DNA of 64,000 nt from Phytoactinopolyspora alkaliphila (GTDB lineage Bacteria > Actinomycetota > Actinomycetes > Jiangellales > Jiangellaceae), in NCBI RefSeq assembly GCF_010550695.1, contig NZ_JAAGOB010000006.1, positions 124,001 to 188,000 of the forward strand, written 5' to 3'. Shown here in pieces: positions 35,914 to 46,020 of this stretch. The stretch's first letter is position 1. Every line of letters begins with the position of its first letter. The notes under the pieces are model-generated. The model did no database searches and was not told the origin of the DNA. It saw only the letters and a program-made list of their open reading frames with translations. The translations under genes were made by a program, and so were the position numbers.

Positions 35914-36840
35914 GTGCACCGCTTGACCGGTCCTGCAGTCGTGACCGTCGTCGTCCTCGCCTCGGCCGGGTGCGGCACTTCTACGACGGCTAGCCCTGAC
36001 GACTGTTCGGGGCCGCCGTCTGTGACGCTCGGTGATCCGGGTGCAGAGCCGCGTCGACTGATGGAGCTCGCGCCTGAGCCCGGTGCGAAGGCGAGCTTGG
36101 ACATGTCGATGACCATGGGATTCACCATCCGGATCGACGGGGACAGTGTGCCCGTGGCTGCTCTACCGCCCATGCTGATGGGTATGGAGATCACTGTCGA
36201 CGAGGTGACGGATGACGCGGTCGCCATGTCCTTCGTCTACGACAAGGCCGAGGCGGGCAGCGGTGGTCCGGTGATGTCGGGAATGCAGGAGGTGCAGGAG
36301 ATGCTTGACACCCTGGTCGGGGTGTCCGGGACCATCACCACTACCCGCAGCGGCGCCTACATCGACGGTGCCGTGGACCTTGCCGGGCTGGATCCGGCCA
36401 TGTCCGGAGCGATGGACCAACTCGAGCAGCAGTTGGCCGACCTGGCCGTTCCGCTTCCCACGGAACCCGTGGGGGTTGACGCGGAGTGGGAGGTGGTCAG
36501 CTCGATCGAATCCGGCGGCATCACGTTCTGCAACGTCGCAAGTTACACCCTTGCCGAGTTCGACGGTGACTCCTACGAACTCGATGTCGAGGTGACGCAG
36601 AACGCCATTCCCGCTGAGTTCACGGAGGGGGGAGTGCCCATCGAGCTGAAGGCGGGCACGGGAAGCCTGAATGGGCGCAGTGGCGGCAGTCTGAGCCTGC
36701 CGGTCGCGGTCTCCGCCACCACCGAAGGAACCTCGACGATGACGATGGAGGTCGACCAGCACGGGTCCACGGTGACCCAAGAGGTCGTCGTCGACGTCGA
36801 GGTCGAGATCAGTCCCCGCGATGCGGAAAGCTCAACGTGA
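35914..36840 (+). CDS. Secreted lipoprotein, unknown function
   Basis: 308 residues. Signal 'AVVTVVVLASAGCGTS' with lipobox ASAGC. The mature protein is beta-rich and acidic ('ITVDEVTDDAVAMSFVYDKAEA', 'GVSGTITTTRSGAYIDGAVDL'), similar in style to actinobacterial lipoproteins with a DUF6263-like fold, but I cannot place it firmly. Monocistronic, between DUF2017 and galM; GAGAGAG upstream may act as ribosome site. Confidence 0.75.
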   Translation: MHRLTGPAVVTVVVLASAGCGTSTTASPDDCSGPPSVTLGDPGAEPRRLMELAPEPGAKASLDMSMTMGFTIRIDGDSVPVAALPPMLMGMEITVDEVTDDAVAMSFVYDKAEAGSGGPVMSGMQEVQEMLDTLVGVSGTITTTRSGAYIDGAVDLAGLDPAMSGAMDQLEQQLADLAVPLPTEPVGVDAEWEVVSSIESGGITFCNVASYTLAEFDGDSYELDVEVTQNAIPAEFTEGGVPIELKAGTGSLNGRSGGSLSLPVAVSATTEGTSTMTMEVDQHGSTVTQEVVVDVEVEISPRDAESST

Positions 36841-36971
36841 CTCGGCTACGTCTTGCCCACACCGTCGTGGGCACGGCACGACGAGAGGCGCCCATGCCCG
36901 AAGGCGGTGAGCTGGGCGCTCCCGGATAGGCTTCGTCAGGCTGGCCGATCGGCCGCCGACGAGGAGGACCG

Positions 36972-38048
36972 ATGCTCGAACAGAAGACGCCCGCCGTGAC
37001 GAAGGCGCTCTTCGGAACCATGCCTGACGGCCGTGAGATCGATGCCTACACCCTGGTCAACCCCTCGGGAATGCGCGTGGTGATCCTGACCTACGGCGGG
37101 ATCCTGCAGTCGATCGAGGTGCCGGATCGAGCCGGGCGGCTGGCCAACGTCACGCTCGGCTTCGCCGACCTCACCGGCTATCTCGAGCGGAACCAGTACT
37201 TCGGCACCATCACCGGGCGCTACGCCAACCGCATCTCGAACGGCCGGTTCACGCTGGACGGTGTTTGGTACCAGCTCGCCCAGAACAAGCCGCCCAGCCA
37301 CCTGCACGGCGGCGCGGCCGGGTTCAGCCACCAGGTGTGGGACGCGTTCGTGGTCGAGAGCGACACCGGCCCGGCTCTGCAGCTCAGCTACACCAGCCCG
37401 GACGGGGATCAGGGATACCCGGGCACGCTGGAGTCGACGGTGCGGTACACGCTGACACCGGCGGGCGAGGTCCGGATCGACTACCGGGCCGGCACCGACG
37501 CGCCGACCATTGTGAACCTCACCAACCATGCGTACGTCAATCTGGCCGGGGAAGGCAGCGGCGATATCCTCGGGCACACCCTTCAGCTCAATGCCAGCCG
37601 CTACACCCCGGTCAACGCCGACGTCGTCGCCACGGGCGAGATCGCCCCGGTCGCGGGAACGCCGCTGGACTTCACCGAGCCGGCCGTGATCGGGGCCAGG
37701 ATCCGGGAGTCCCATCCCCAGCTCGTTCTCGCCCAGGGCTATGACCACAATTACGTGCTCGACCGCTCCGGTGACGGGCTTGAACTGGCGGCGACGCTAC
37801 GTGAGCCGGCGAGCGGCCGGGTGCTGAGCGTGTACACGACCGAACCGGGCATCCAGTTCTATTCGGGCAATTTCCTCGACGGGAGCCTGGTGGGCACGAG
37901 CGGCAGGGTTTACCGGCAAAGTGACGGGCTGGCGCTCGAAACGCAGCACTTCCCCGACTCGCCGAACAACCCCCAGTTTCCGTCCACGGTCCTGCGGCCA
38001 GGCGAAGAGTACCGGTCCACCACGGTGATGGCGTTCTCCGTGGAGTGA
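36972..38048 (+). CDS. galM: Aldose 1-epimerase (mutarotase)
   Basis: 358 residues, typical for GalM. Interconverts alpha and beta anomers of galactose or glucose. Catalytic residues: acid His in 'NLTNHAYVNLAG', substrate His in 'SHLHGGAAGFSHQVW', and base Glu in 'YTTEPGIQFYSGN'. GAGGAGGACCG lies directly upstream of the ATG. No other galactose-pathway gene is adjacent. Confidence 0.93.
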   Translation: MLEQKTPAVTKALFGTMPDGREIDAYTLVNPSGMRVVILTYGGILQSIEVPDRAGRLANVTLGFADLTGYLERNQYFGTITGRYANRISNGRFTLDGVWYQLAQNKPPSHLHGGAAGFSHQVWDAFVVESDTGPALQLSYTSPDGDQGYPGTLESTVRYTLTPAGEVRIDYRAGTDAPTIVNLTNHAYVNLAGEGSGDILGHTLQLNASRYTPVNADVVATGEIAPVAGTPLDFTEPAVIGARIRESHPQLVLAQGYDHNYVLDRSGDGLELAATLREPASGRVLSVYTTEPGIQFYSGNFLDGSLVGTSGRVYRQSDGLALETQHFPDSPNNPQFPSTVLRPGEEYRSTTVMAFSVE

Positions 38049-38065
38049 GCGGCTGCGGCGTTGTT

Positions 38066-38422
38066 CTACGTCGAGGGCGGCCGCCGCAGTTGCCAGCAGA
38101 CGGCTGAGGCGGTCAGCCAGCCCACGAGCAGCAGGATGCCCAGCCGGACGAGCCAGGCACCGGCGAGAGCCACCTCGAATCTCCGCTCGGAGCCGATGTA
38201 GACGTAGGCGTCGATGCCGAGGCCCCACAGCATGATCCCGGCCAGCAGCGCGACCGCTCCGGACACGACGAGGGCCGCGAGGTACGGATTCTCGGTCACC
38301 GTATTACGCAACGATCCGTCTCGGCCGAATGGGGCGCTGTTCCCAGCGTCGCCGTCGCCCGCGAACCCACCATTGGCGTGGACCTCGTTCACGAGCCGGT
38401 TGTACTTCGGGCGTTGTGTCAC
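38066..38422 (-). CDS. Small membrane protein with two helices
   Basis: 118 residues, not recognised. Two C-terminal transmembrane helices ('LAALVVSGAVALLAGIMLWGLG' and 'GAWLVRLGILLLVGWLTASAV') follow a hydrophilic 50-residue N-terminus. The GTG at 38420-38422 has GAGGGGA about 8 nt upstream; the open frame to 38527 is antisense to the argS promoter. It is divergent from argS and convergent with galM. Confidence 0.65.
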   Translation of the reverse strand: MTQRPKYNRLVNEVHANGGFAGDGDAGNSAPFGRDGSLRNTVTENPYLAALVVSGAVALLAGIMLWGLGIDAYVYIGSERRFEVALAGAWLVRLGILLLVGWLTASAVCWQLRRPPST

Positions 38423-38565
38423 GGGTACCGTCCCCTCAGATTTCGGCCCTGGTGCGCAGCCGGGTTTTGATTGTGCCAGGCCGACGGATGCTCGGCTCGC
38501 ACATGTTTTGGTCGACGGCGCAGGCACGGCGACAATGAGATCCGACCAGAAGTCTCGGAGGGACC

Positions 38566-40335
38566 TTGAGCACAGCCGCGATCGTTCCGCTCATCAGTCA
38601 AGTGTCGACCGCTGTGTCCGAGGCGATCCGGCGCGTGCGTCCTGATCTCGCGGAGGCGGACCCTGTGGTGCGGCCATCCGAGCACGCCGACTTCCAGGCG
38701 AACGCCGCATTGGCTCTGGCCAAACGGGTGGGAAGCAACCCGCGAGAGCTCGCTGCCGCGTTCGCGGATGCCCTCGGCGATGTCCGCTCCGGCTCGATCG
38801 AATCGGTGGACGTCTCCGGTCCCGGCTTCCTGAACATCGCGGTCGCCGATCGCGCGGTCTGGCAACAGGTGTCCGCGCGGCTCGCGGATTCACGGCACGG
38901 CGTCGGGACACCTGAGAGCGGCCGGCGCACGGTGATCGACTACTCGGCGCCGAACATCGCCAAGGAGATGCACGTCGGTCACCTGCGCACCACGATCATC
39001 GGCGATTGTCTGGCCCGGGTTCTCGGTTTCCTCGGCGCCGATGTCGTCCGGCAGAACCATCTCGGTGACTGGGGAACCCAGTTCGGGATGCTCATCCAGT
39101 ACCTCGACGAGCATCCGGATGCGGCGTGGCACCAGGACGAGCTGACCGGCACGTCGTCGGTGTCGGCGCTGGCCGTCTTGTACAAGGAGGCGAAGCGGCT
39201 GTTCGACGCAGACCCGGCATTCGCGGACCGATCGCGGGCTCGGGTGGTGGCGCTGCAGTCCGGAGATCCGGCGACCATCGCGCGGTGGCGGGAGATCGTT
39301 GCCGAGTCGGAGAAGGCGTTCCGTGCGATCTACGACCGATTGGGCGTGCTGCTCGCGCCCGAGGACTCCGTCGGCGAGTCGTATTATCAGCCCAAGCTGG
39401 CGGAGACGATCGCCGAGCTGGAAGCAGCCGGGATCGCCGTGGAGAGTGACGGCGCGCTGGTGGTCTTCTCCGCCGACGTCCTCGGGCCGGAGGGCGACCC
39501 GGTGCCGCTGATGGTCCGCAAGCGCGACGGCGGTTACGGCTATGACTCGACCGACCTCGCCACCATTCGCTACCGGATCAAGGAGCTGGGCGGTGAGCGG
39601 CTGATCTACGTGACGGATGCGCGGCAGGCCTTGCACTTCCGGATGATCTTCGACGCCGCCCGGCGGGCAGGCTGGCTTGCCGGCGATGTGGAGGCCATCC
39701 ACGTCGCCTACGGGATGGTGCTCGGCCTCGACGGCCGCCCCTTCCGGTCCCGGGAGGGCGACACGGTACGGCTGGTGGACCTGCTCGACGCCGCGGTGGA
39801 GCGCGCGCGGGATGTCGTCGCCGGGAAGGACCCGGACCTGGATCCGGCGGAACTGGACCAGATCGCCGAGCAGGCGGGCATCGGCGCGGTCAAATACGCG
39901 GACCTGTCCACGTCTCGCGGCAAGGACTACGTCTTCGACGTGGACCGGATGGTGTCCTTTGCCGGGAACACCGGCGTCTACCTCCAGTACGCACACACGA
40001 GGATGGCCGCCATTCTGCGCAAGGCGGGTTCGTCGTCGCCAGCGGCTGATGTCGACGGCGCGATCTCGCTGCGCCCGGAGGAACGCGCGCTCGCGCTGCG
40101 CCTGGACACGTACGGCACGGTGGTGACGGATGTGGGTGCCTTGCTGGAGCCGCACCGGCTGTGTGGCTACCTCTACGACCTGGCCCGCGACTTCACCAGC
40201 TTCTACGAGACGTGCCATGTGCTCAGTGCCGACGAGCCGATCCGCACTAATCGGCTCGCGCTGTGCCGGTTGGCCGCGCGGACCATGCAGCATGGGCTCG
40301 GACTGCTCGGTATCGCCGCGCCGGACCGTATGTGA
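38566..40335 (+). CDS. argS: Arginyl-tRNA synthetase
   Basis: 589 residues, class I synthetase charging tRNA-Arg. The HIGH signature is 'HVGH' (136-139, in 'NIAKEMHVGHLRTT'), the N-terminal additional domain covers about 1-110, and the C-terminal anticodon-binding domain ends 'HGLGLLGIAAPDRM'. The KMSKS region is the degenerate 'TSRGKDYVFDVD', as is usual for ArgRS. The start is TTG at 38566 with GGAGGG 4 nt upstream. Confidence 0.95.
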   Translation: MSTAAIVPLISQVSTAVSEAIRRVRPDLAEADPVVRPSEHADFQANAALALAKRVGSNPRELAAAFADALGDVRSGSIESVDVSGPGFLNIAVADRAVWQQVSARLADSRHGVGTPESGRRTVIDYSAPNIAKEMHVGHLRTTIIGDCLARVLGFLGADVVRQNHLGDWGTQFGMLIQYLDEHPDAAWHQDELTGTSSVSALAVLYKEAKRLFDADPAFADRSRARVVALQSGDPATIARWREIVAESEKAFRAIYDRLGVLLAPEDSVGESYYQPKLAETIAELEAAGIAVESDGALVVFSADVLGPEGDPVPLMVRKRDGGYGYDSTDLATIRYRIKELGGERLIYVTDARQALHFRMIFDAARRAGWLAGDVEAIHVAYGMVLGLDGRPFRSREGDTVRLVDLLDAAVERARDVVAGKDPDLDPAELDQIAEQAGIGAVKYADLSTSRGKDYVFDVDRMVSFAGNTGVYLQYAHTRMAAILRKAGSSSPAADVDGAISLRPEERALALRLDTYGTVVTDVGALLEPHRLCGYLYDLARDFTSFYETCHVLSADEPIRTNRLALCRLAARTMQHGLGLLGIAAPDRM

Positions 40336-40355
40336 CGGTGCCTGGTCCGGCGCTT

Positions 40356-40415
40356 CCTGGCCTGAGGGTGCGCGTAGTCCGGCTCTGAGGCCGCGAGCCG
40401 CACCTTCAGGCCAGG
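40356..40415. terminator. Palindrome after argS, probable terminator
   Basis: CCTGGCCTGAGGGTGCG (40356-40372) pairs with CGCACCTTCAGGCCAGG (40399-40415): 17 bp with one G-T wobble and a 26-nt loop that can fold further (CGCG/CGCG). It lies 20 nt past the argS stop. Confidence 0.7.
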
Positions 40416-40426
40416 AGGCCTTGCCC

Positions 40427-40588
40427 GTGGGTCCGGCTGAGCACCCGTTCGCTTGGTTCGGCGCCGATCGGCTGGCCGAGCTCTCTATCTTCGAGGACAC
40501 CAGAGCGATCGCTAGGGCGCTGTTTGGATGCATCGACGTCCTGGCCGATGGTGGCTCGATCTCCGCGGAGACGCTTGGACTGGAATGA
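40427..40588 (+). CDS. Possible 53-residue small protein or gene remnant
   Basis: GTG at 40427 with AGGAGG 8 nt upstream; the ribosome site is formed by the edge of the preceding palindrome. The product, 'AEHPFAWFGADRLAELSIF' then 'IARALFGCIDVLADGGSISA', has protein-like composition, but I recognise no family. It could equally be the 3' end of a decayed gene. Confidence 0.35.
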   Translation: MGPAEHPFAWFGADRLAELSIFEDTRAIARALFGCIDVLADGGSISAETLGLE

Positions 40589-40715
40589 GGTCGTGACCAC
40601 GGGCTTCCACATGGTCGTGCGAACGTGTGCGGCGGATCACACCGCGAGCTGTCACGCGGCGACGTCGTCATCACGTCGTTCTCATGTCAGCGACACCACG
40701 ACCGAGGAGACATCG

Positions 40716-41159
40716 ATGACACAGCGCATGGACCTGTCGGCCGCCACGCCCGAGGGCTTCCGCGCGGTGCTGGGGCTCGACAAGTATGTCCGGGCCAATG
40801 TCGACCCCACTCTGCTCACCCTGATCAAGCTTCGTGCCTCGGTGACGAACGGATGCGCCTTCTGCGTGGACATGCACACAACGGACGCGCTCGCGGACGG
40901 CGAGAACGGCCGCCGGCTGTTCGCCGTCGCCACGTGGCGGGAGTCGCCGTTCTTCACCGACGACGAGCGGGCCGCACTCGCGCTTACCGATGCCGTGACC
41001 GAACTTGGCCAGGACGGCGTGCCCGACGACGTGTGGGACAAGGCCGCGGCGATCTGGAATGAGAAGCAGCTTGCCGACCTGCTGCTCGCCATCTGCACAA
41101 TCAATGTGTGGAACCGCATCGCCGTACCGACTCGGAAGCAGCCTCCGGCTCTGGTGTGA
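40716..41159 (+). CDS. AhpD-like carboxymuconolactone decarboxylase family protein
   Basis: 147 residues. The redox motif 'CAFCVDMHTTDAL' (Cys47, Cys50, His54) identifies an alkylhydroperoxidase D-like all-helical protein, probably a thiol peroxidase or reductase component. The ATG at 40716 has GAGGAGA upstream. Its stop overlaps the start of the sigma factor gene (GTGA), a pairing common for SigJ-type ECF factors and CMD proteins. Confidence 0.9.
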   Translation: MTQRMDLSAATPEGFRAVLGLDKYVRANVDPTLLTLIKLRASVTNGCAFCVDMHTTDALADGENGRRLFAVATWRESPFFTDDERAALALTDAVTELGQDGVPDDVWDKAAAIWNEKQLADLLLAICTINVWNRIAVPTRKQPPALV

Positions 41160-42052
41160 ACGGACTCGCCGAGCTGCAGGCACACCGGTCGATGCTGTTC
41201 GGTGTCGCCTATCGGCTGCTGGGCAGCAAGACCGACGCCGACGACGTCCTGCAGGACGCATACCTGCGGTGGCGAGGAGTACCGGTCGATCAGGTGCGTG
41301 AACCGCGCCGGTATCTGACCCGGATCGTCACGAGGCTCGCCATCGACCGGATGCGTGACCGCCAACGGCGCGAGAGCTATGTTGGCACGTGGCTCCCGGA
41401 GCCGCTGCCTACAGGCTCGTCGGCGGTTCTCCCCGGTGCCGTGCAGCTCGACCCGCTGGACAGCGTCGAACAACGTGACACGATCGCCACGGCCACGCTG
41501 TACCTGATGGAGCGGCTGGATCCGCTGGAGCGTGCCGTCTTCGTGCTCCGTACCGCCTTCGAGTTGCCGTACGCCGAGATCGCGGACATCGTCGAACGCA
41601 GCGAGGAGCACTGCCGGCAGTTGCATCGCCGGGCATCGCGCCGGCTCGCCGAAGACCGGCGGAGGTTCACGCCCAGCCGGCAGGAGCATGCACAACTGGT
41701 GGAGAGATTCCTGCGGGCGGCACGGGACGGCGATCTGGCCACATTGCGAGACGTCCTGCACGACGATGTGGTCACCTGGTCCGACGGCGGAGGCAAGGTC
41801 AAGGCCGCCCGCAACGAGATAGTCGGCGCCGAGCGCGTCGTCCGCTTCTTCGCCGGAATCCTCGGCCGGAACCGGAATCCGGTGATTACGGGCGTCGAAC
41901 TGAACGGCACGCCTGGTGCGGTCGTCGCGTACCAGGACGGGCTGCAGGTCGTGACCGTGGCCGTCACCGAGGACCGGATCAGCGCGGTGTTCCTGGTGTC
42001 CAATCCGGACAAGCTGACGCCGATCCGGGGAGCGGTGGCCCCGTCGTCCTAG
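41156..42052 (+). CDS. ECF sigma factor of the SigJ type with SnoaL-like C-terminus
   Basis: 298 residues. Sigma region 2 'LFGVAYRLLGSKTDADDVLQDAYLRW', region 4 'LDPLERAVFVLRTAFELPYAEIADIV', then a SnoaL/NTF2-like domain ('FLRAARDGDLATLRDVLHDDVVTWSDGG') that in this group replaces an anti-sigma partner. GTG at 41156 overlaps the AhpD-like stop; the open frame from 41108 lies inside that gene. Likely an oxidative-stress regulator acting with its neighbour. Confidence 0.92.
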   Translation: MNGLAELQAHRSMLFGVAYRLLGSKTDADDVLQDAYLRWRGVPVDQVREPRRYLTRIVTRLAIDRMRDRQRRESYVGTWLPEPLPTGSSAVLPGAVQLDPLDSVEQRDTIATATLYLMERLDPLERAVFVLRTAFELPYAEIADIVERSEEHCRQLHRRASRRLAEDRRRFTPSRQEHAQLVERFLRAARDGDLATLRDVLHDDVVTWSDGGGKVKAARNEIVGAERVVRFFAGILGRNRNPVITGVELNGTPGAVVAYQDGLQVVTVAVTEDRISAVFLVSNPDKLTPIRGAVAPSS

Positions 42053-42096
42053 CGTCCTGCAGACTGCGGCCCGGGGCGCACGGTCTGCAGGACGCT
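42051..42096. terminator. Palindromic terminator overlapping the sigJ-type stop codon
   Basis: AGCGTCCTGCAGAC (42051-42064) pairs perfectly with GTCTGCAGGACGCT (42083-42096); TGCG/CGCA inside extends it. The first arm overlaps the TAG stop (42050-42052). The next -10 element begins 6 nt later at 42102. Confidence 0.75.
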
Positions 42097-42114
42097 CCAA
42101 CTATGCTGTCCGGC

Positions 42115-42522
42115 GTGCTAAGCATCCGCCGCGACATCGTCGACGCCATCATCGACCACGCCCGCCGGGACCACCCCGACGAGGCATGCGGCGTCGTCGC
42201 CGGTCCTGTCGGCTCCGACCGTCCGGAGCGCTTCATCCCCATGCTCAACGCTGCGCGCTCGCCCACGTTCTACGAGTTCGACTCGATGGATCTGCTCCGG
42301 CTCTACCGGGAGATGGAGGATCGGGACGAGGAGCCCGTCGTCATCTACCACTCCCACACGGCCACCGAGGCGTATCCGTCGCGCACGGACATCTCCATCG
42401 CGGCTGAGCCGAACGCCCACTACGTGCTGGTGGCTGCCTGGATGGAGGATGAGGCCGACTTCCGTTCCTTCCGGATCGTCGACGGCGTCGTCACCGAGGA
42501 AGAGGTCCGGATCACGGACTGA
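42115..42522 (+). CDS. mec: Mec-type JAMM/MPN metalloprotease acting on CysO
   Basis: 135 residues. The JAMM zinc-protease motif is complete: Glu23 ('DEACGVVAG'), then H79-x-H81 and Asp92 ('YHSHTATEAYPSRTD'). In Mycobacterium tuberculosis Mec (Rv1334) releases cysteine from the CysO-cysteine adduct; the sequence matches closely. The GTG at 42115 lies exactly 7 nt after TATGCT (42102-42107), so the mRNA is probably leaderless; the in-frame ATG at 42103 lies within that element. First gene of mec-cysO-cysM. Confidence 0.94.
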   Translation: MLSIRRDIVDAIIDHARRDHPDEACGVVAGPVGSDRPERFIPMLNAARSPTFYEFDSMDLLRLYREMEDRDEEPVVIYHSHTATEAYPSRTDISIAAEPNAHYVLVAAWMEDEADFRSFRIVDGVVTEEEVRITD

Positions 42523-42637
42523 TCCGCCCATGGGTGCATCGCCCGGGCCGGATGAGGAATGATTGGCCTGCAGTGTGCGTTGCCCTAGGCATCAGTTGAC
42601 GTGAGATCCACACCGAGACCACTGGGAGCTAGAGTCC

Positions 42638-43872
<1,235 letters not shown>

Positions 43873-43874
43873 CC

Positions 43875-43928
43875 CATGATCATCGATGATCCGGCGTGGC
43901 CCGCCCCGCCGGATCATCGATGATCATG
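43875..43928. repeat. Palindrome family B, copy 1
   Basis: 22-bp perfect arms (43875-43896 and 43907-43928) around a 10-nt loop, starting CATGATCATCGATGATCC. It starts 2 nt after the cysM stop and contains the stop codon of the convergent AbiEi/DUF559 gene. With 6 flanking nt it matches copy 2 over 60 nt with 3 substitutions, two of which form a compensated base pair (G43894-C43909 versus A45053-T45068). Confidence 0.85.
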
Positions 43929-44925
43929 AGAAGGCGGTGCAGTTGGTGCCGCAAGTCCGCGCCCTTTCGGTCCAGCCCCGGGCCGCTAGCACCTTCGCCT
44001 GTTCAGCGGCGACGCCGCAGGGGTCCCCGAAGACGTCCGCATGCCCATAACGAAGCGTGGCTCGACCATGGACGGTGCCCGCGTTGTCACGATGCCGGTC
44101 CCGGAAGCGTCCCTCCCCGTCGTGGCCGAGTCGGCCGTCCAGCTCGACGCGGAGCATGAACTCGTCGTAGTCGACATCGATCCATATGACCCGTTGCCCG
44201 GCCACGCGTCGTTGCCGGACTCCCGAGGGGAGCCCGTGAGCGCGTTCCACTCTCCGCAGGTGCCGCAGCTCGAGCGGCGATTCGGCTCCCTCGGCGACAT
44301 CACCGAGCATGCTCTCCAAGAGCGGGCGCCACCGGATCTTCTTGCGCAGTCCGAGGGCTTCGGCGATCCGTTCCGGCGTGGTTCGTCGTCGTTGATTGGC
44401 GGCGGTGACCCAGGTTTCCACCGCACGCGGATGGGCGGCGGCGTCGACGAGGTCGAGGACTGTGTCCTCAATGCGTGTCCGCGGAGGTAGCCGGGTGGGA
44501 TGCCGAGTGCGGTTCAGCCGCTGGGCATAGTGGACCTGAACGCCGTCGATTCGGGTCTGGATGTGCCGGTGCGCGGGTGCGGTGATATGGATGACCGGAC
44601 TCGGTTCGTCGCACATGCCGTCGAGATAAGCCGCTGTCTGATGACTGGCCGCCGCGCCGGGGCCCACTCGTAGGACCGCCGCCCAGACTCGCGCCCGGTA
44701 GCTGACCGGTCCGGTGAAAGTGGCGAAGACGCCGAGATGGAGGCGTTGCCATCGCCGTGACGCCAGACACCACGTGATCTGGTCCCGGGTCATGCCTCGG
44801 TCGAGTGCCTGACGGCGGCTGACCACGCCCTCCTGAAGCTGGACGAGGGCGATGAGCTCGTCGCGAGCCAGGACGGTCGGCGGGACGAAGCACTGGACGG
44901 ATTCGGGGACGCCGGTCGTGACCAT
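43924..44925 (-). CDS. AbiEi-type antitoxin domain fused to DUF559 nuclease-like domain
   Basis: 333 residues. Residues 20-65 look like the winged-helix of type IV antitoxin AbiEi ('LVQLQEGVVSRRQALDRGM'). A middle region ('RVWAAVLRVGPGAAASHQTAAYL') follows as in AbiEi. The C-terminal third has a DUF559/Vsr-like PD-(D/E)XK pattern: 'ESPLELR', 'IWIDVDYDEFMLRVELDG', 'RFRDRHRDN'. No AbiEii toxin gene is adjacent. ATG at 44923-44925 (MVTTGVPES); the frame extends to 45042 into palindrome B copy 2. Flanked by both B copies and placed between cysM and murI. Biological role unknown. Confidence 0.8.
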   Translation of the reverse strand: MVTTGVPESVQCFVPPTVLARDELIALVQLQEGVVSRRQALDRGMTRDQITWCLASRRWQRLHLGVFATFTGPVSYRARVWAAVLRVGPGAAASHQTAAYLDGMCDEPSPVIHITAPAHRHIQTRIDGVQVHYAQRLNRTRHPTRLPPRTRIEDTVLDLVDAAAHPRAVETWVTAANQRRRTTPERIAEALGLRKKIRWRPLLESMLGDVAEGAESPLELRHLRRVERAHGLPSGVRQRRVAGQRVIWIDVDYDEFMLRVELDGRLGHDGEGRFRDRHRDNAGTVHGRATLRYGHADVFGDPCGVAAEQAKVLAARGWTERARTCGTNCTAFS

Positions 44926-45025
44926 GGCGCCGACTCTCCCGGAGCGCACCGGTTGAATACTCCGGCGCGGCGAGATTGTGGACGCCCGCGCATGTGAATG
45001 AGGGGCTGTGGACAATGGAGCCTCG

Positions 45026-45095
45026 ACCCTTCTCATGATCATCGATGATCCGACGTGGTCCGCCCCGTCGGATCATCGATGATCATGAGAAGGGT
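45026..45095. repeat. Palindrome family B, copy 2
   Basis: 30-bp perfect arms (45026-45055 and 45066-45095) around a 10-nt loop, in the same orientation as copy 1. Unlike the other large palindromes it lies between divergent starts (AbiEi/DUF559 at 44925, murI at 45157), where a terminator has no evident purpose. Confidence 0.88.
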
Positions 45096-45156
45096 GGCGT
45101 GGTGTTCGCCACGTTCGCCGTTCAGGGCCGCGCGAACCGCGTAATCTCAGGGAGCG

Positions 45157-46020
45157 ATGAACGACGCTCACCCCAGGGGCGCTGCGGCCGCCGACGACGC
45201 GCCCATCGGCATCTTCGACAGCGGAGTAGGCGGCTTGACGGTGGCGCGCGCCGTTCTGGACCAGCTGCCGCACGAACCGGTGCTGTACGTCGGCGACACC
45301 GCCCGTGGTCCGTACGGACCGCGGCCGATAGCCGAGGTCCGGGCGTTCGCGCTCGACGTCATGGACACGCTCGTCGCCGAGGGCGTGAAAATGCTGGTCA
45401 TCGCCTGCAATTCGGCCAGCAGCGCGGTTCTCCGGGACGCCCGCGAGCGGTATGACGTGCCGGTGGTGGAGGTGATTCAGCCGGCGGTCCGCCGGGCGGT
45501 GGCCGCCACGCGCAACGGCCGGGTCGGCGTGATCGGCACCAGCGCGACCGTCAGTTCGCAGGCCTACGAGGATTCGTTCGCCGCCGCGCCCGAGCTGCGG
45601 ATCACGTCGCGGGCATGTCCCCGGTTCGTGGAGTTTGTGGAGGCCGGCCTGACCCACGGCCCGGACCTCGAGCGTGTGGCGAGCGAGTATCTGGAGCCGG
45701 TCCGAGCGGCCGGAGTCGACACGCTGGTGCTGGGCTGCACGCATTACCCGCTGCTCGCCGGGGTGATCTCCTACGTGATGGGTGAATCGGTGACCCTGGT
45801 CAACAGCGCCGACGAGACAGCCAACGACGTCTACCGCATCTTGGCCACCCGTGGCGTAATGCGTGCCGACACCCTGCCTCCGCCGCGACACCAGTTCCGG
45901 TCCACGGGCGACCCGATCCAGTTCAGCGAGCTCGGCCGCCGGTTCCTGGGCCCGGAGATCGCCGCCGTCGAACAGACCGCGGAGATACCCGTGATCGGCC
46001 GCGAGGCGGTGGAACGATGA
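45157..46020 (+). CDS. murI: Glutamate racemase
   Basis: 287 residues. Makes D-glutamate for peptidoglycan. The two catalytic cysteines are Cys84 ('[10 protein letters not shown]') and Cys194 ('[11 protein letters not shown]'); '[16 protein letters not shown]' and '[15 protein letters not shown]' are family signatures. ATG at 45157 with AGGGAG 2-7 nt upstream. Its last 4 nt overlap the next start (ATGA). Confidence 0.96.
   Translation: MNDAHPRGAAAADDAPIGIFDSGVGGLTVARAVLDQLPHEPVLYVGDTARGPYGPRPIAEVRAFALDVMDTLVAEGVKMLVIACNSASSAVLRDARERYDVPVVEVIQPAVRRAVAATRNGRVGVIGTSATVSSQAYEDSFAAAPELRITSRACPRFVEFVEAGLTHGPDLERVASEYLEPVRAAGVDTLVLGCTHYPLLAGVISYVMGESVTLVNSADETANDVYRILATRGVMRADTLPPPRHQFRSTGDPIQFSELGRRFLGPEIAAVEQTAEIPVIGREAVER

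Noticed and set aside
38890-40674. 594-residue open frame on the minus strand
   Set aside because: It is exactly antisense to argS, an unmistakable gene; long antisense frames are expected at this GC content.
43924-44925. Complete type IV toxin-antitoxin locus
   Set aside because: Only the AbiEi-like partner is present; the neighbours are cysM and murI, and no AbiEii nucleotidyltransferase is found.
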